The notes under the pieces: model-generated | What the model saw: the letters and a program-made list of their open reading frames with translations, nothing else | Databases searched by the model: none | Told to the model about the DNA's origin: nothing | From: Phlyctochytrium arcticum | Lineage: Eukaryota; Chytridiomycota; Chytridiomycetes; Chytridiales; Chytridiaceae | Direction of reading: 5' to 3' | Assembly (NCBI GenBank): GCA_025602905.1 | Contig: JAHLKI010000006.1 | Coordinates: 682,001-746,000 of the forward strand | Length of the DNA stretch: 64,000 nt | Translations under genes and position numbers: made by a program | Shown here: in pieces, positions 34,797 through 45,764 of the stretch | Numbering within the stretch: the stretch's first letter is position 1 | How the letters are laid out: each line of letters opens with the position of its first letter

Positions 34797-37382
34797 GTGC
34801 ACGCTTTGCCTCTGGCGGACCCCGCTAGTAAGTTTGCTGCAGCCGTCAACCGCAACGACTCTGTAGTAATTTGCCTGGATGCTAGTCTTGAAGTTGTAGA
34901 CCACCGCACAGGACAAACTCACCACCTCCCTGTTGAGGAGGATACCATTGATGCCAGCTACTTTGCTCAACTGGGTCTGTCCATTTATGATAACGGGTAT
35001 TTGAATACCGCCGTGTGTCGGTCCGCTATCAGGTTGGTTCATCCTCGACGAGCATTTGTTTATACATCTTCTCAAATGTCGATTTGTTCATTGGATGAAC
35101 TAGTTACATTGATGGAGACAAGGTAGAGTAAGTCTTTTGTGGTTCATGACTCGGTGGCTTACGTCTGATATGCAGGGCATCTTGCGCTACCGCGGATATG
35201 ACATCGAGGATTTGGCCTCTCATTCGTCCTTCCTGGAGGTTTCGTATTTGCTCATTTTCGGAGACTTGCCAACAGCGGATCAGCTTACCGTAAGACTGTA
35301 ACATTGTTGTCATATCATTCTTTTGCTAATGATGATCTTCCGGAATTTAGAGCTGGACAACTCGCATCATGAGACATACATTTATTCATGAGAACATGGT
35401 TGACTTCTTGCGTGTATGTTTCAATCAGAGCGTCACGGAAGAATCAAGGGCAAGCTTTACTAACTATGCGAGATAGAGTTTTCGTTATGATGCTCATCCC
35501 ATGGGCATGGTAACATCAGCTTTGGCGGTAGAGTTCCCAGTGTTTTTTTTTTCCACATTTCTCGGTTTCTAATTGTGCAAATGGTATAGGCGATGTCAAC
35601 TTTCCACCCCGAAGGTTCGTACTTGGTTGCAACTTATAATGCGAATTCAACTCACCAGTTCCAATGGATCAGCCAATACCGCTTTGCAAGGAGAGGTATC
35701 TTCCACCGTCCTTGCTATATGTTAGTTGCGGTTGCGGCAACACCTAACTTGTCTATCTGTAGCACATTTACCAAAATGAAACGATGGTTAACAAGCAGAT
35801 CTTCAGATGTCTTGGTAAAATCCCAACCTTGGCAGCATGCGTAAGGACTTCCTAACTATTGCACATCTCGACCCGCTCAAACTAACATCGGCTAAAAGGC
35901 ATATCGTCATCGTATTGGTCGTCCCTACAACACGCCCTCCAATGAATTTGACTATACTGGAAATTTTCTGTACATGCTGGATCGTCTATCAGAAAACAAC
36001 TATACGTCAAACCCTCGACTTGCGCGCGCTTTGGACGTCATTTTCATCTTACATGCTGACCGTAAGGATCTCATTTGAATTGTTGCACATCTTGAAGCCC
36101 TCACCCACTAGTTGATTGCAGACGAGTTGAACTGCAGCACAGCAGCCATGCGACAAATGACCAGTACCGGCATTGATCCATTTATTTCTCTTTCCGGTAA
36201 GCTGCCATATGCCGTTCTGGGAGTTTTTTGTATACCAATATGGTCTTCTAGGTGCGGCTGCGGCGCTGTACGGGCCGGTTAGTAAAGATCATTGTGGTAT
36301 ATAACAGAAAGGCTCACCCTGATCTGTAGTCACATGGAGGTGCCAATGAAGCTGCTTTAAAGATGTTGGAAGGTTTGTTGCTCTCGCTGCTTCAAGGCTG
36401 TGAAGTTTTTATAACTTTGTACTGGCAGAAATCGGCGATGTCAAAAACATTCCTGCATTTATTGAGGTAGATGATCTCGTAGATCACATGCGTTTCTCAT
36501 GACTGATCCACTTATCTACAGGAAGTCAAAGCTAAAAGACGCCGGCTGATGGGCTTCGGTCATCGAGTCTACAAGTCCTATGATCCTCGGGCCAAAATTC
36601 TGAAAGGGGTACGCAGTGTTTTCTTCGGATGTGACTCAAGTGCGCAACTTAATTTGTGATAAGATTGCAAATGAGGTGTTTGAGATTATGGGACGGAACA
36701 ATCTCATTGATATTGCTATGGAACTGGAGCGCATTGCACTTTCTGATGGTACGTGCTTACTTTTTGACATTGATTGTTCCAAAATTCTGATCTGATCTCT
36801 ATCAGAATACTTTATCAAGCGTAATCTTTATCCCAACGTTGATTTCTGTGCGTTCACAAAAATCAGCCCGTCGATCAACTAAATTAACACCATGTACAGA
36901 TAGCGGAATCATTTACAAAGCAATGGGATTCCCGACTGATTTCTTTCCTGTCCTTTTCTGCATTGCTCGAACATCTGGCTGGCTGGGTATGTACTGAGTG
37001 AAGAATGCTCAAAATTCACCATCTAATACCAATATTCGTTAGCACACTGGCACGAGCAGCTAGAGGTAGGTCTTTTGTTGAATGATCATGTCTACTACAA
37101 AGATTGAAAGGCTCAACTTCCAAATTCTAATTCATGTAGAAACCAATTCCAATTTTCCGACCGAAACAGGTAAAAGATCTAGCGTTAATTCAAAGAACAT
37201 ATGTTGGTTCTTATATCTACAAACTGTTTCAGGCATACGAAGGTGCGGAAGCACGACCGTACGTTCCTATTGCGGAGCGCAAACTACAAGAACCGTCGCC
37301 TCTTGACCTGCAAGAGAAGTACTTGCCCCGTAGAAATCTGAAGCCGATGAATAATGACGCTGGAGTCAATACTGCTTCTTGA
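34797..37382 (+). CDS. Citrate synthase, GltA/peroxisomal-like type, 20 visible exons
   Basis: Condenses acetyl-CoA and oxaloacetate to citrate (or acts on propionyl-CoA if a methylcitrate synthase). Exons: 34797..35032, 35104..35122, 35176..35289, 35351..35413, 35477..35527, 35590..35618, 35659..35695, 35763..35840, 35899..36061, 36122..36196, 36252..36277, 36330..36372, 36429..36466, 36522..36608, 36664..36748, 36806..36847, 36900..36986, 37043..37065, 37140..37169, 37233..37382. All phases agree. Motifs: [31 protein letters not shown], the active-site region GPSHGGANE (usually GPLHGGANE), [15 protein letters not shown] and LYPNVDFYSG. It resembles bacterial GltA and plant peroxisomal enzymes more than the mitochondrial animal type. 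The start exon is not resolved: the frame opens after an AG at 34796 without ATG. The C-terminus ends NTAS, not a PTS1. A LINE begins right after the stop. Confidence 0.9.
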
Positions 37383-40251
37383 GCTTTTTGCCTATGTAAC
37401 TGAAACGCTTACCTATCCTCAACATTGGAACAATCTAAGTAGTATCTTTCTCATTCTCGCTTTTTGCTCTCTAGCCACAGCATCTTTTCCATATTGGGGG
37501 TATTTCCGCAACGCTACCGTCCAATCCGATCATGGCTTAATGTATACTCACCTCTCATCTCTTCCTTCTCAGAATACCGGGGCGCATGGGTCCGCTCTAC
37601 CAACTGGACCTGGGGAACGACAACGCGTTCAGTACCCGTCTGGTTGGTGGGGAGTGGATGAGGACCCACTGGAAAGTCGCTCCATCCATCTCCGAGACCT
37701 GGTAAGACTTGACGTCCGCGAACGTGTATGTAACAAATATCTCTCCCTACGCTCTACCCTCACCGACGCCCTCGACACTGCCATCCAATGCTCCTCTGCC
37801 AGCCGCTCTATGGTCGTCGACTCCGTCGACGCTCTTGGTCTCGCCCTTCACTCCACCATCCTTGCCACCGCCAACAACACCCTCGGCTACTATTATGTTA
37901 AAGCCGCCAAGGCCCGCCCACAACCCACCGACATCATCCACTCCTCCACCAACGACCTCCACGACCCCTTCCACACCACCGCCGCCATCCGCGCATTCAA
38001 ACGATCCCGGCGCGGCCTTCAACCCACCCTCACCAGCGGCCATCCCGACCTTTCCCCCATCCAAGCAACCGAAGAGCGGTTCAAGAAAACGTTCTCCCAA
38101 TGCCACGCCGAACGCCCCACGGACCCCGGTGGCTCCGACAACTTAGAGCTATCCCATCCAGAACGCAGCGCATTCTCTACCAACAACATTTCCTCTGCCC
38201 TTCGCCACTATCCCAAATGTCGCAGTGGCGGCCCTGACGGACTCCACCAAACCCTCCTCTCTGCGCTCTGCGACTCTACCACCTTTGAAGAAGATCTTGC
38301 TGCTGTGTTCCGTCACTTTGTCCGCGTCGGTGCCACCCCCGCCTGCTGGAACACAAGCAAACTAGTACTCATCCCCAAGACCACCACCAACACCCACATT
38401 CCCAACTGCCGACCTATCGCCCTTACCCAAATACTCCGCCGCATCTTCGAAAGCTGCTTACTCAAGGCATGGCGCACGCGTGCCTGGATCCGTACCCACC
38501 CCTCGCAAGGCGGTTTCCAAAAACAGCAAGGCTGCTCCCACCTCGCCCTTGCCTCCGATGCTTCATGCCGCCTAGGAGCAGAATACCAAGTCTTCCTAGA
38601 TGTGATGGGCGCGTATGACCATGTACCCCACCACCACCTGATTGCAATCCTTCTGGGCCGTAATGCACCCCGGCGGGACGTCAGTCTTGTCTTCACCCTC
38701 TTCTGCCGTCAGATGTCCACCGTCCCAATTGTCAACGGCATGCGATGCCCCCCAATCTCCATCATCCGCGGCCTTTTCCAAGGCTCCGTTCTCTCACCCT
38801 CCCTTTTCAATGTTTTTATAGATCCCCTCGCCGTCCGCCTCGCCACCGTCAACGACTTCCCCAATAACGACCTTCCCAGCGCCCTCCTCTTCGCCGACGA
38901 CATCAAGCTCCAATCCGCCACCATCCCCTCCCTCCGCAAGTCCATCACCATCTGTGAAGAATGGGCCGACACCAACTTTCTCCAGTTTGGCCTACCCAAG
39001 TGCGGCATCATCAACGCTCCCCCCGACACCGTCTTCCCCCTCCAGTCTGGCACCATCCCCCACGTCACCTCCTACAAATACCTCGGCTTTCCCCACACTT
39101 CCCGCGGCATAAATTGGCCGGACTTTGTCCGTGGCACAACAGCCAAGGCCGCTGGTCTCCTCTCCTACACCACCACCCGCAGCCAATCTTGGACCCCCGC
39201 TACCCGCCTTACCATCTACCGCACCTTCATCCAGTCACTCTCCACGTACGGTATGGAGTCCTTCGGCCTTTGGCTGGATGGACAACCGCCTGAAATACAA
39301 CGCCAGCTGCTCGACCCCATCCACGCCATCCACATCGACGCCCTTGAGTGGATCTTCGGTTCCTCCTCCCGCAACTCCCGTGCCATCATGGAAAGTATGA
39401 CTGGCCTCCCGCACCCTGTTCGCCGTATGGAAGAACTCGCCGCGTCCTTTGCGTCCCGCCTGACCCTCCCCTCTACCTTTGCGCCCACATCCCCCTGGTC
39501 ACTCGTCAACCGCAAGTTCACCCGCCACGGCCCATGGCCCATCGGCGAAATCATCCCCCGCCTGCGTCTTCCTACTCAACCCCTCCTTGTCCTCTACAAC
39601 ACCATCCTCGACAACACACCCAGCAACCAACCCCGCCTGTCCTGGAAAACCTTTCTACGCCGCGACCGTCTCCTCCAACACCGCCTTACCATCGACGACG
39701 ACAATCCCCACCGCCCACCACGCACTACACCCCCCGCTATCTTTCGCTCCTCCTACCTCGCCACCCCAGCAATCCTCCCCAACTCCATCACCTCCACCTG
39801 CCGCTCATCAAAAGGAAATGGCGCTGACCGCTGTCTTCTCGCCAGACCACCTTCCCTCGCTCGCGCCCTCATCCAATGGCGTTTGAACAAGCTCTCCCCC
39901 CATCTCCGCTGCCCCCGCCCCGGATGCCACCACCAACAGCTTACCCGCGGCCACGTCCTCGATTGCAACGTCTTTGGACATCACCCAACTACCTCCGCCA
40001 CATCCGCGCTCATGTCCAAGGCCACCGCCCGCCGTATCCACCTCGCCCAACGCGGCTTCCGCGCAAGTCACCACAACCTCCTCGACGAAGCCATCAACGC
40101 CCAAGAATACGACACCTTCCTCCTCCTCTACACCGAAATGAAGCAATGGACCGCCGCCAACCTCGAAGCGCGCGCACAAGCCGAAGACGACAACCCCGCC
40201 ACCCCACCAAGCTCCCCGTCCGCCTCTCACCCTCCCACCGGCATCGGATAA
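37354..40251 (+). CDS. LINE reverse transcriptase (5'-truncated element)
   Basis: Non-LTR retrotransposon reverse transcriptase in a single open frame of 965 codons. The first codons overlap the citrate synthase end in another frame and are probably not element sequence; base composition turns C-rich only after about 37560. RT signs: SGGPDGLHQ, CRPIALTQILRR, motif A FLDVMGAYDHVPHH, GLFQGSVLSPSLFNVFID and motif C FADDIKL, then KYLGFPHT. A CCHC-like site (CPRPGCHHQQLTRGHVLDC) lies near the C-terminus. No endonuclease or ORF1 is visible, which fits 5' truncation during target-primed insertion. The long frame has no stop, so the insertion is probably recent or the line is under selection. Clade not determined. 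Confidence 0.88.
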   Translation: MTLESILLLELFAYVTETLTYPQHWNNLSSIFLILAFCSLATASFPYWGYFRNATVQSDHGLMYTHLSSLPSQNTGAHGSALPTGPGERQRVQYPSGWWGVDEDPLESRSIHLRDLVRLDVRERVCNKYLSLRSTLTDALDTAIQCSSASRSMVVDSVDALGLALHSTILATANNTLGYYYVKAAKARPQPTDIIHSSTNDLHDPFHTTAAIRAFKRSRRGLQPTLTSGHPDLSPIQATEERFKKTFSQCHAERPTDPGGSDNLELSHPERSAFSTNNISSALRHYPKCRSGGPDGLHQTLLSALCDSTTFEEDLAAVFRHFVRVGATPACWNTSKLVLIPKTTTNTHIPNCRPIALTQILRRIFESCLLKAWRTRAWIRTHPSQGGFQKQQGCSHLALASDASCRLGAEYQVFLDVMGAYDHVPHHHLIAILLGRNAPRRDVSLVFTLFCRQMSTVPIVNGMRCPPISIIRGLFQGSVLSPSLFNVFIDPLAVRLATVNDFPNNDLPSALLFADDIKLQSATIPSLRKSITICEEWADTNFLQFGLPKCGIINAPPDTVFPLQSGTIPHVTSYKYLGFPHTSRGINWPDFVRGTTAKAAGLLSYTTTRSQSWTPATRLTIYRTFIQSLSTYGMESFGLWLDGQPPEIQRQLLDPIHAIHIDALEWIFGSSSRNSRAIMESMTGLPHPVRRMEELAASFASRLTLPSTFAPTSPWSLVNRKFTRHGPWPIGEIIPRLRLPTQPLLVLYNTILDNTPSNQPRLSWKTFLRRDRLLQHRLTIDDDNPHRPPRTTPPAIFRSSYLATPAILPNSITSTCRSSKGNGADRCLLARPPSLARALIQWRLNKLSPHLRCPRPGCHHQQLTRGHVLDCNVFGHHPTTSATSALMSKATARRIHLAQRGFRASHHNLLDEAINAQEYDTFLLLYTEMKQWTAANLEARAQAEDDNPATPPSSPSASHPPTGIG

Positions 40252-40289
40252 GTATTATCACTCCCCATCACTATGTCTCGTTGCTCTCA

Positions 40290-40312
40290 CCCCCCCCCCC
40301 CCCCCCCCCCCC
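40290..40312 (+). repeat. Uninterrupted run of 23 C
   Basis: A pure cytosine tract 39 bp after the RT stop codon. G-rich on the other strand, it could form a quadruplex or i-motif and is a likely slippage site. Confidence 0.95.
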
Positions 40313-40317
40313 TCACC

Positions 40318-41700
40318 GTCCGGTAGATTAGAACATGTAGATAGCCTCCCCTGCCCCGCGTATTACCACCACCCAGACCAGCCTTACCACCACCACCACC
40401 CGCAACATCTTCAACACCGGCGCCCGACATCTGACCTCCCAGCAGACTCGGCCGCGTTGTTGTCCTCCCCACCATCACCCAGACCATCCCCCACACTAAT
40501 ATCATCGGGTCCACCACCATATCCCCACCATTCCCTTGACCGTTCCTACCACTAATACCGCACGGTCTCACATCACTCGCCCCACTCGCATCACACTCTC
40601 CCCATCACCATGACCATGTCCTCCATTAATCCCACCCGGCCTTCCACCAAAATTACCGCTACGCCCATTCCCTACCACACGCCATGCCGGACCTTGACAC
40701 AATTAATACCGCCCGGCCCGCAACCACCCTCTCCACCAACGACACCTCTCCCACCACACCCCGGCCATCCCCTTCATTAATTACATCGGCCTCTTCTCCC
40801 AAACCACCGCTGTGTGCAACCCATGCTACCCCAAGTCTCGGCCATCCCCATCACAAATACCACCCGGCCTTCTACCATTTCCCAACCACGCAAGACTCTC
40901 CGTCACCACCCAGCCCATCTCCTATCACCCATTAAGTCTGGGACTTCGTCCCAGCGTCGAATTGTCGCCTTTACTGAGTCTGGGACTTCGTCCCAGCGTG
41001 GAACTGCCGCCATCATTGCTCCCATCCCACTCTCAACATCCCACCCACCCGTTAGATAGACTAGTACCCTGTAGATAGCCTCCCCAGTCCCGCCACTTAT
41101 CACCCCCACTCCCCGCAATGTTCCCAACACCGGCGCCCGATACCTGACCCCTCAGCAGACTCGGCCGCGTTGTTGCACTCTCCACCACCACCAAGATCAT
41201 CCTCCTCACCAATACCACCGGGTTGACCACCATATCCCCAACACCATAACGACCATCCCTCCCATCTCTGCCGCACGGCCTTCCACCACTCTCCCCACAT
41301 GGAACACATCACCCACATCACCCTGGCCATCCTCTTCATTAATTCCATCGGGCCCCTCACCACAAATGCCGCTATGTCCATCTCCCATCACCTCCCATCT
41401 CGGGCATTGCCTCAAATAATACCGCCCGATCCCCAATCACCCTCCCCACGCACACCATCGTTCCCCAAACACCCTGGCCACCCTCTTCATTAATTCCATC
41501 GGCCTCCTCACCAAAATCACCGCTGTGTGCAACACACGCTACCCCACGTCCCGGCCATCGCAATCATTAATACCACCCGGCCTTCTATCATCCACCACTC
41601 GCACAACACTCTCCCCCATCACCCTGCCCATCTCTCATCATTCTTTTAGTCTGGGACTTCGTCCCAGCTTGGAATTGCTGCCATCCTCACTACCACCCCG
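40318..41700 (+). repeat. Two ca. 0.7-kb tandem units in the LINE 3' region
   Basis: Unit 1 runs from about 40318 to 41047 and unit 2 from about 41048 to 41700. Both have, in the same order, GTAGATAGCCTCCCC (40337, 41071), AGCAGACTCGGCCGCGTTGT (40441, 41154), an ATTAAT-CATCGG block, CACCCGGCCTTCTA and then the hairpin. Matching offsets of 706-734 bp show small indels between copies. Confidence 0.75.
40938..41667 (+). repeat. Three identical hairpins closing the tandem units
   Basis: CTGGGACTTCGTCCCAG occurs at 40938-40954, 40980-40996 and 41651-41667: a 7-bp perfect stem with a TTC loop. Each is followed by a similar C-rich block (GGAATTG or GAATTGTCGCC). They may be RNA stem-loops recognised by the reverse transcriptase, which is a guess. 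Confidence 0.8.
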
Positions 41701-42079
41701 CCCTGGACATCACACCGGCCTTCATCTCTGCCCCGCTGCTTCCTAACATCCACGACATCATCCAATGCATGGGCCCACCCCTCCTACCGGTCAACACATC
41801 CTCTGGCACCCCAAGTACCTCTCCTCCATCACTTTTTGCGTTTTCTCGGCGTATTTTGACTATCCTAGCATCTCTTGTGTCTTAGTACATAGCTATGCCC
41901 TCCTCCACCTCCATCTCTAAGGATTGGTCCCCCTTGCTCACTCCTCCTCTCCGCTGCCCCACCTCGGTCTGCCATCACATCTTAGCCTAGTTTTTTGCAT
42001 TTTTTCGATTTTTTCCATTTTTTCCTCGATTGTCTAGTTGGTCTTATAGATAGATGTCCTGTATACATGTACATTGCTT

Positions 42080-43990
42080 CTAATAACACCTCCCTCTCCT
42101 CCTAACCCTAACCCGCTTAGAACGGGGAAAGAGCAGTCGTGGCTCATCATCCGACTCATCAGAGGCGTTTGGATCAAGTTGTCCATCCATAAACTCAGCA
42201 GGTTCGACTGGCTTCTCAATGCGCTTCCGCTTCATCCCAGCCTTGGGCGAAGAAGAAGCAGAAACATCCGCAGAAACATCCTCATCGTCCGTGTCATACA
42301 CCAATTGCGTAGTGATATTTCTCGATCGCATACGTCCCTCACTACCCGCGTTCCACTCTTGGTTCTCGGTGGGAATTTCGTAGCGACACGATGGACATGT
42401 GCAGGATGTTTTCAACCACGGGACCAAACATGTTCGATGAAAGAGGTGGTGGCACGGCATCAGCAAATGGGCAGTGTCATCCGGGGTATTTGATTCGCCA
42501 TCGGGTAGAGTAGGAGATGTTTTTGGCGGTACTACGACAAATTCTTCCATGCAGATGGCACATCGACTATGTTTGTCCCGCCGACGCGCGGAAATGAAAT
42601 GTACAATCTTGAGAGCTGCAATGGCCGCGTCGCTGGCCGGGGGTTGGCCTTGCATGTGCTGATTCGCGGGGTTGGCTGAGTTGAGCCTTTCGAGGAGGAT
42701 GGACAGTAACATAATGGGCAGGTTGTCGGTCCTATCTGTGGGGTCCTCGTCGGGAAGCAGATCAGAGTCAAGCGAGCCGTCGCCGGGGATAGTTGGGAAG
42801 TCTGGGTCTCGAGGGGTGTCTGGTCCAAAAACGAGAGGTTGGTTGCGGCTGCGGCGCTGATGGGCGCGTTGGCGAGCACGGGCGTATAATTCACCAAAAT
42901 TAAAAGCACCGGGAGGAAGGGGCATTCTATGTAATGGGTTGGCCGGTTGCGGCTGTTGTTGCCCAGCTTCCGAGGCACTTCCATCTTCGCCGCCTTGCTG
43001 ACTACCTGGCACAGTGGCCGTGGCCGCTTGGCGAGCGTTGGCAATTAGTTGTGCAAAGTCTATTGTCCGACCCGATCGGGGCGGTTGCGCCTGTTGCTGT
43101 CCAGCTCGCGTGGCAGGTTCATCTTCGCGCCCTTCGTGGGTAGCTGGCGAAGATTCCGCTCCCGCCACATCCGGAATATCGTTGGAGATGTAAAATGTCA
43201 GCGTCAACGTTTGTGCCCGATGGGGATCGTTGGCTTCTCCAGTTCCAGCAGTTGCCGAACTGGTAGTATTTGAACCGCCTTCTGTAGCAGGGGCATCGTT
43301 GGAGACATGAAAATGAATATCATACGTTCCGCGCAATGAGCCGTTTTCGCCCGTACCAGCCCTGCTGGCAGCTTCGTTAGTGCTGGCGCCCCCAATGCCA
43401 CTGGAGCTCGCTTCATTCTCGTCACTCGAGGTAGTGGCGCCGGCCAAGTCTGATTGAGATCTGGTTGATAACGTCGGGCCCATCAATCCGGGTGGCGGGA
43501 GGGGAAAGCCGTCAGGAAGAACAGCCCATCTTCTGGCCATCGATTCCGCTGAGGCATTGGCAGGCTCCGACGATGGTGTAGTGGCTGGAATACCGAGTGA
43601 CGGCGCGGCCAATGTGGCAAGCGAGCGAAACATGGATGTGAAGGAGAGCGACTGTGACCAGTCAAATGGCGCACGCGGCAAAGGTGGACGACCAGACGGG
43701 GTGGGTTGCATATACTCTGTCTCTCCGAATAGTGTTGAGCGGGGTGTCTCTCGACGTTCCGTTTCGCCTCGTTCCGCTGAAGTCCTCGGAATGGATGACC
43801 CAAATACCCGCCGACTACCATTACCTACATTGCTGCTGCTCGACTGTCCTTCTGGCGGGGTATTTACTTGATCAGAGCCAGTCGTGGGTGTGGCATGTGC
43901 AGACCCAGACTGATCCGGTGTGGTAGAACAATGATCGCTTGTTGAATCCATCTGCCGGTCAGAGGACAAAATCGGCTCTTGATCGGCCAT
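42080..43990 (-). CDS. RING-H2 finger protein (predicted E3 ubiquitin ligase)
   Basis: Single exon, 636 aa, start MADQEPILSS; the frame is open further upstream but without an ATG. The RING-H2 domain is near residues 475-535: CAICMEEF, then CHHLFHRTCLVPWLK and CTCPSC, giving the C3H2C3 ligand set that recruits an E2 enzyme; the loop between the first two pairs is long, with a Pro/Asp-rich insert. The N-terminal two thirds are Ser/Pro/Gln-rich and disordered, with two duplicated parts: FHVSNDAP/FYISNDIP and IDFAQLIANARQ/FNFGELYARARQ. The C-terminus is acidic and then very basic (RSKRVRVRRRGR), a possible nuclear signal. No membrane span. Substrate unknown. Confidence 0.85.
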   Translation of the reverse strand: MADQEPILSSDRQMDSTSDHCSTTPDQSGSAHATPTTGSDQVNTPPEGQSSSSNVGNGSRRVFGSSIPRTSAERGETERRETPRSTLFGETEYMQPTPSGRPPLPRAPFDWSQSLSFTSMFRSLATLAAPSLGIPATTPSSEPANASAESMARRWAVLPDGFPLPPPGLMGPTLSTRSQSDLAGATTSSDENEASSSGIGGASTNEAASRAGTGENGSLRGTYDIHFHVSNDAPATEGGSNTTSSATAGTGEANDPHRAQTLTLTFYISNDIPDVAGAESSPATHEGREDEPATRAGQQQAQPPRSGRTIDFAQLIANARQAATATVPGSQQGGEDGSASEAGQQQPQPANPLHRMPLPPGAFNFGELYARARQRAHQRRSRNQPLVFGPDTPRDPDFPTIPGDGSLDSDLLPDEDPTDRTDNLPIMLLSILLERLNSANPANQHMQGQPPASDAAIAALKIVHFISARRRDKHSRCAICMEEFVVVPPKTSPTLPDGESNTPDDTAHLLMPCHHLFHRTCLVPWLKTSCTCPSCRYEIPTENQEWNAGSEGRMRSRNITTQLVYDTDDEDVSADVSASSSPKAGMKRKRIEKPVEPAEFMDGQLDPNASDESDDEPRLLFPRSKRVRVRRRGRCY

Positions 43991-44595
43991 GGAGCAACCA
44001 ACTTTTGACCAAGGTCTTTGCCGAGTATAGCGCAAGAAAGCTGGTCTTCTCAATGAAAAATAGTCCAACCTCCCTTGATAAAATTTCCGTCTATTTGCAG
44101 TATGCCCAGAGCGTTGCAATTAGAAGCACGTCAAACACGGGTACGTTGACGCAAATCCAGGAAAGATTTGCTGCCGGTTCAAAAAAACTGCACCGGTATA
44201 TCCGGTTGACGTTCAGGCTGCAGTATGTGTATGTAGTCGTCGTCAAAGTAACTTTCCCACGCCAGCGTCCCAAATGTCACACAATTCCGTTGCCAGTTTT
44301 CAGCAGGGATGGTGTTCCTACGCTTCCCAGAGTACCCGGAAAAGATTGCAGTCGTGGGTATAAAAGATGGCAAGGAAGCGAAGGCAGAGACAATAAGTTT
44401 GCCGAGTGGGGAAGATGCAAAAGATGTCAAAAGTGCTGGGAAACTGCGAAACTCTCAAAGTCCCCGATTGCCCATTTGAATTTTGAAAGACCGCGCAGCG
44501 GCGTCCTGTGGCTATGCAACTTGATTAGTTTCAGGGCAGATTTTGAATTTTTGACAAAACCTCGCACTGAGGATCTCAAAATCAAAGAGGAAAGA
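43991..44595. other. Divergent promoter gap, RING to F-box genes
   Basis: About 600 bp between divergent genes. A frame is open across it on the plus strand but has no family similarity and partly mirrors the RING gene. GGTATAAAAG at 44357-44366 could serve as a TATA element for the plus-strand gene. Confidence 0.4.
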
Positions 44596-45764
44596 ATGAA
44601 GGGAACAAACGCTTACTGCATATTCTGTGGAGGGCCACCGACCCACAAAGTTCTGAGCCCGGACAAAATCATCACCCCCGTAAGGGAACTCGACACATCC
44701 GACACCCTGACTGCAGCCGATTCCCGCTTTCTACAAAGGGTCCAAACCGTTTACGCTGACTTGGCGACAGACAGCGGAGCCTATTTTCGATGTGCCCGGC
44801 TGTGATGGTTTATAGTCCTGCTTGGAGGTTCAGAAAGGGGTTATTGCCGATGCAACGAGTTGCTGCGGGGAATCGGTATGGACAAACCCAGCATTTAGAT
44901 TCGGATCGGGAGGAGGACAGTGCCGACGACGAGGATGAAGATGAAGATGATCCGTTAGAAAATGATCCGTATTGCCAAGAAGCATATACTTGCCACCCGT
45001 CAATCGGACGTAGCGGTGCCCTCACACATACGATTTGTTATCGCTTGTACATTGCCCTATCCGATCAAGTTTTCTCCAAGACGAGTGACGAACCGCCGAG
45101 CCGTGGTCCACTGTGGGACTCGGAAGGACGGCCATGTGTACAGGCCGCGGCCGTGCACGGGGACGTAATTAATCTTCGGGTTCATACAAGGACACTGGGT
45201 TTGTCTAGAGCGCAGGGTAGAGTGAGTGGAATCACGTACGGGACAGAAGAGCAGAGTCACCAAGATTTTGATTTCGTGCCCGAGAATATCTGGATGCTTG
45301 CCCGGCCCGACCGGTTTCCCGCCGTGCCAGTCTGGAAAGCTCAGCCTAATCCCACCGCGCTGCGTCGTCAGAGTGGGTTGGTGCGTCTGCCAGTCGAGAT
45401 GCTCGAGTTACTTTTACAAACCATCGCGGACGGGCCCGATCATCCAATTTCAAAAGGAAAAACTCTGCTTGCGCTGGCGGGAAGCAGTCCGTGGCTTCGA
45501 TACCATGTTAGAATTTCGAATTTATGGGTCCAAATATGCGCTGAAGCAGAGTTTTTGCCTTACACAGACAAAACAGCTTCTGCCATAGCTGTGGCAAAGG
45601 CCATCAAGTTGTCCAAAGCCCAACCACTCCCCCAGCCAAAGTACGACTGGATGGCGTACTTTATTCAAGCTGCTAAATATCCGTCCCTACGGAATCGCTC
45701 AAGAATTATACGGATTTGCGAAGAAATTTGGGATAGATTGGGGTTTTACCGGAAGCGAATATGA
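44596..45764 (+). CDS. F-box protein with N-terminal zinc-like motif; one frame slip
   Basis: Two frames make one gene. The first (44596..44786) starts MKGTNAYCIFCGGPP, like the Cys motif that opens many fungal F-box proteins. The second runs on to 45764 and holds an acidic stretch, then an F-box (SGLVRLPVEMLELLLQTIAD, then LALAGSSPWLRYHV) near the middle. They join if one T is missing from the T4 run at 44784-44787; no GT-AG intron with matching phase was found. The gene is therefore either mis-assembled or newly broken. The protein would be about 390 aa, an SCF adaptor with unknown target. Confidence 0.6.

Larger units (their letters stand above)
37383..42060 (+). mobile_element. 5'-truncated LINE with long repetitive 3' region (approximate limits)
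   Basis: The element starts at or soon after the citrate synthase stop codon and ends about 20 bp before the RING gene stop. The coding strand is strongly C-rich with few G, unlike both neighbours. After the RT frame come a C23 run, two ca. 0.7-kb tandem units, three identical hairpins and a T-rich end (41998-42031). No poly(A) tail or target duplication was identified, and the true left edge lies somewhere in 37383-37560. Confidence 0.7.

Noticed and set aside
37709..38146. Pro/Ser/Thr-rich frame overlapping the LINE
   Set aside because: Caused by the C-rich bias of the LINE; the RT frame is the one with motifs.
42098..42116. CCCTAACCC, like two telomere repeats
   Set aside because: Only about two units, and they encode Arg/Val codons at the end of the RING gene. 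Not an interstitial telomere.
43939..44595. Long plus-strand frame before the F-box gene
   Set aside because: Its first part is the mirror of the RING gene start and the rest has no family similarity; the F-box gene is taken to begin at 44596.
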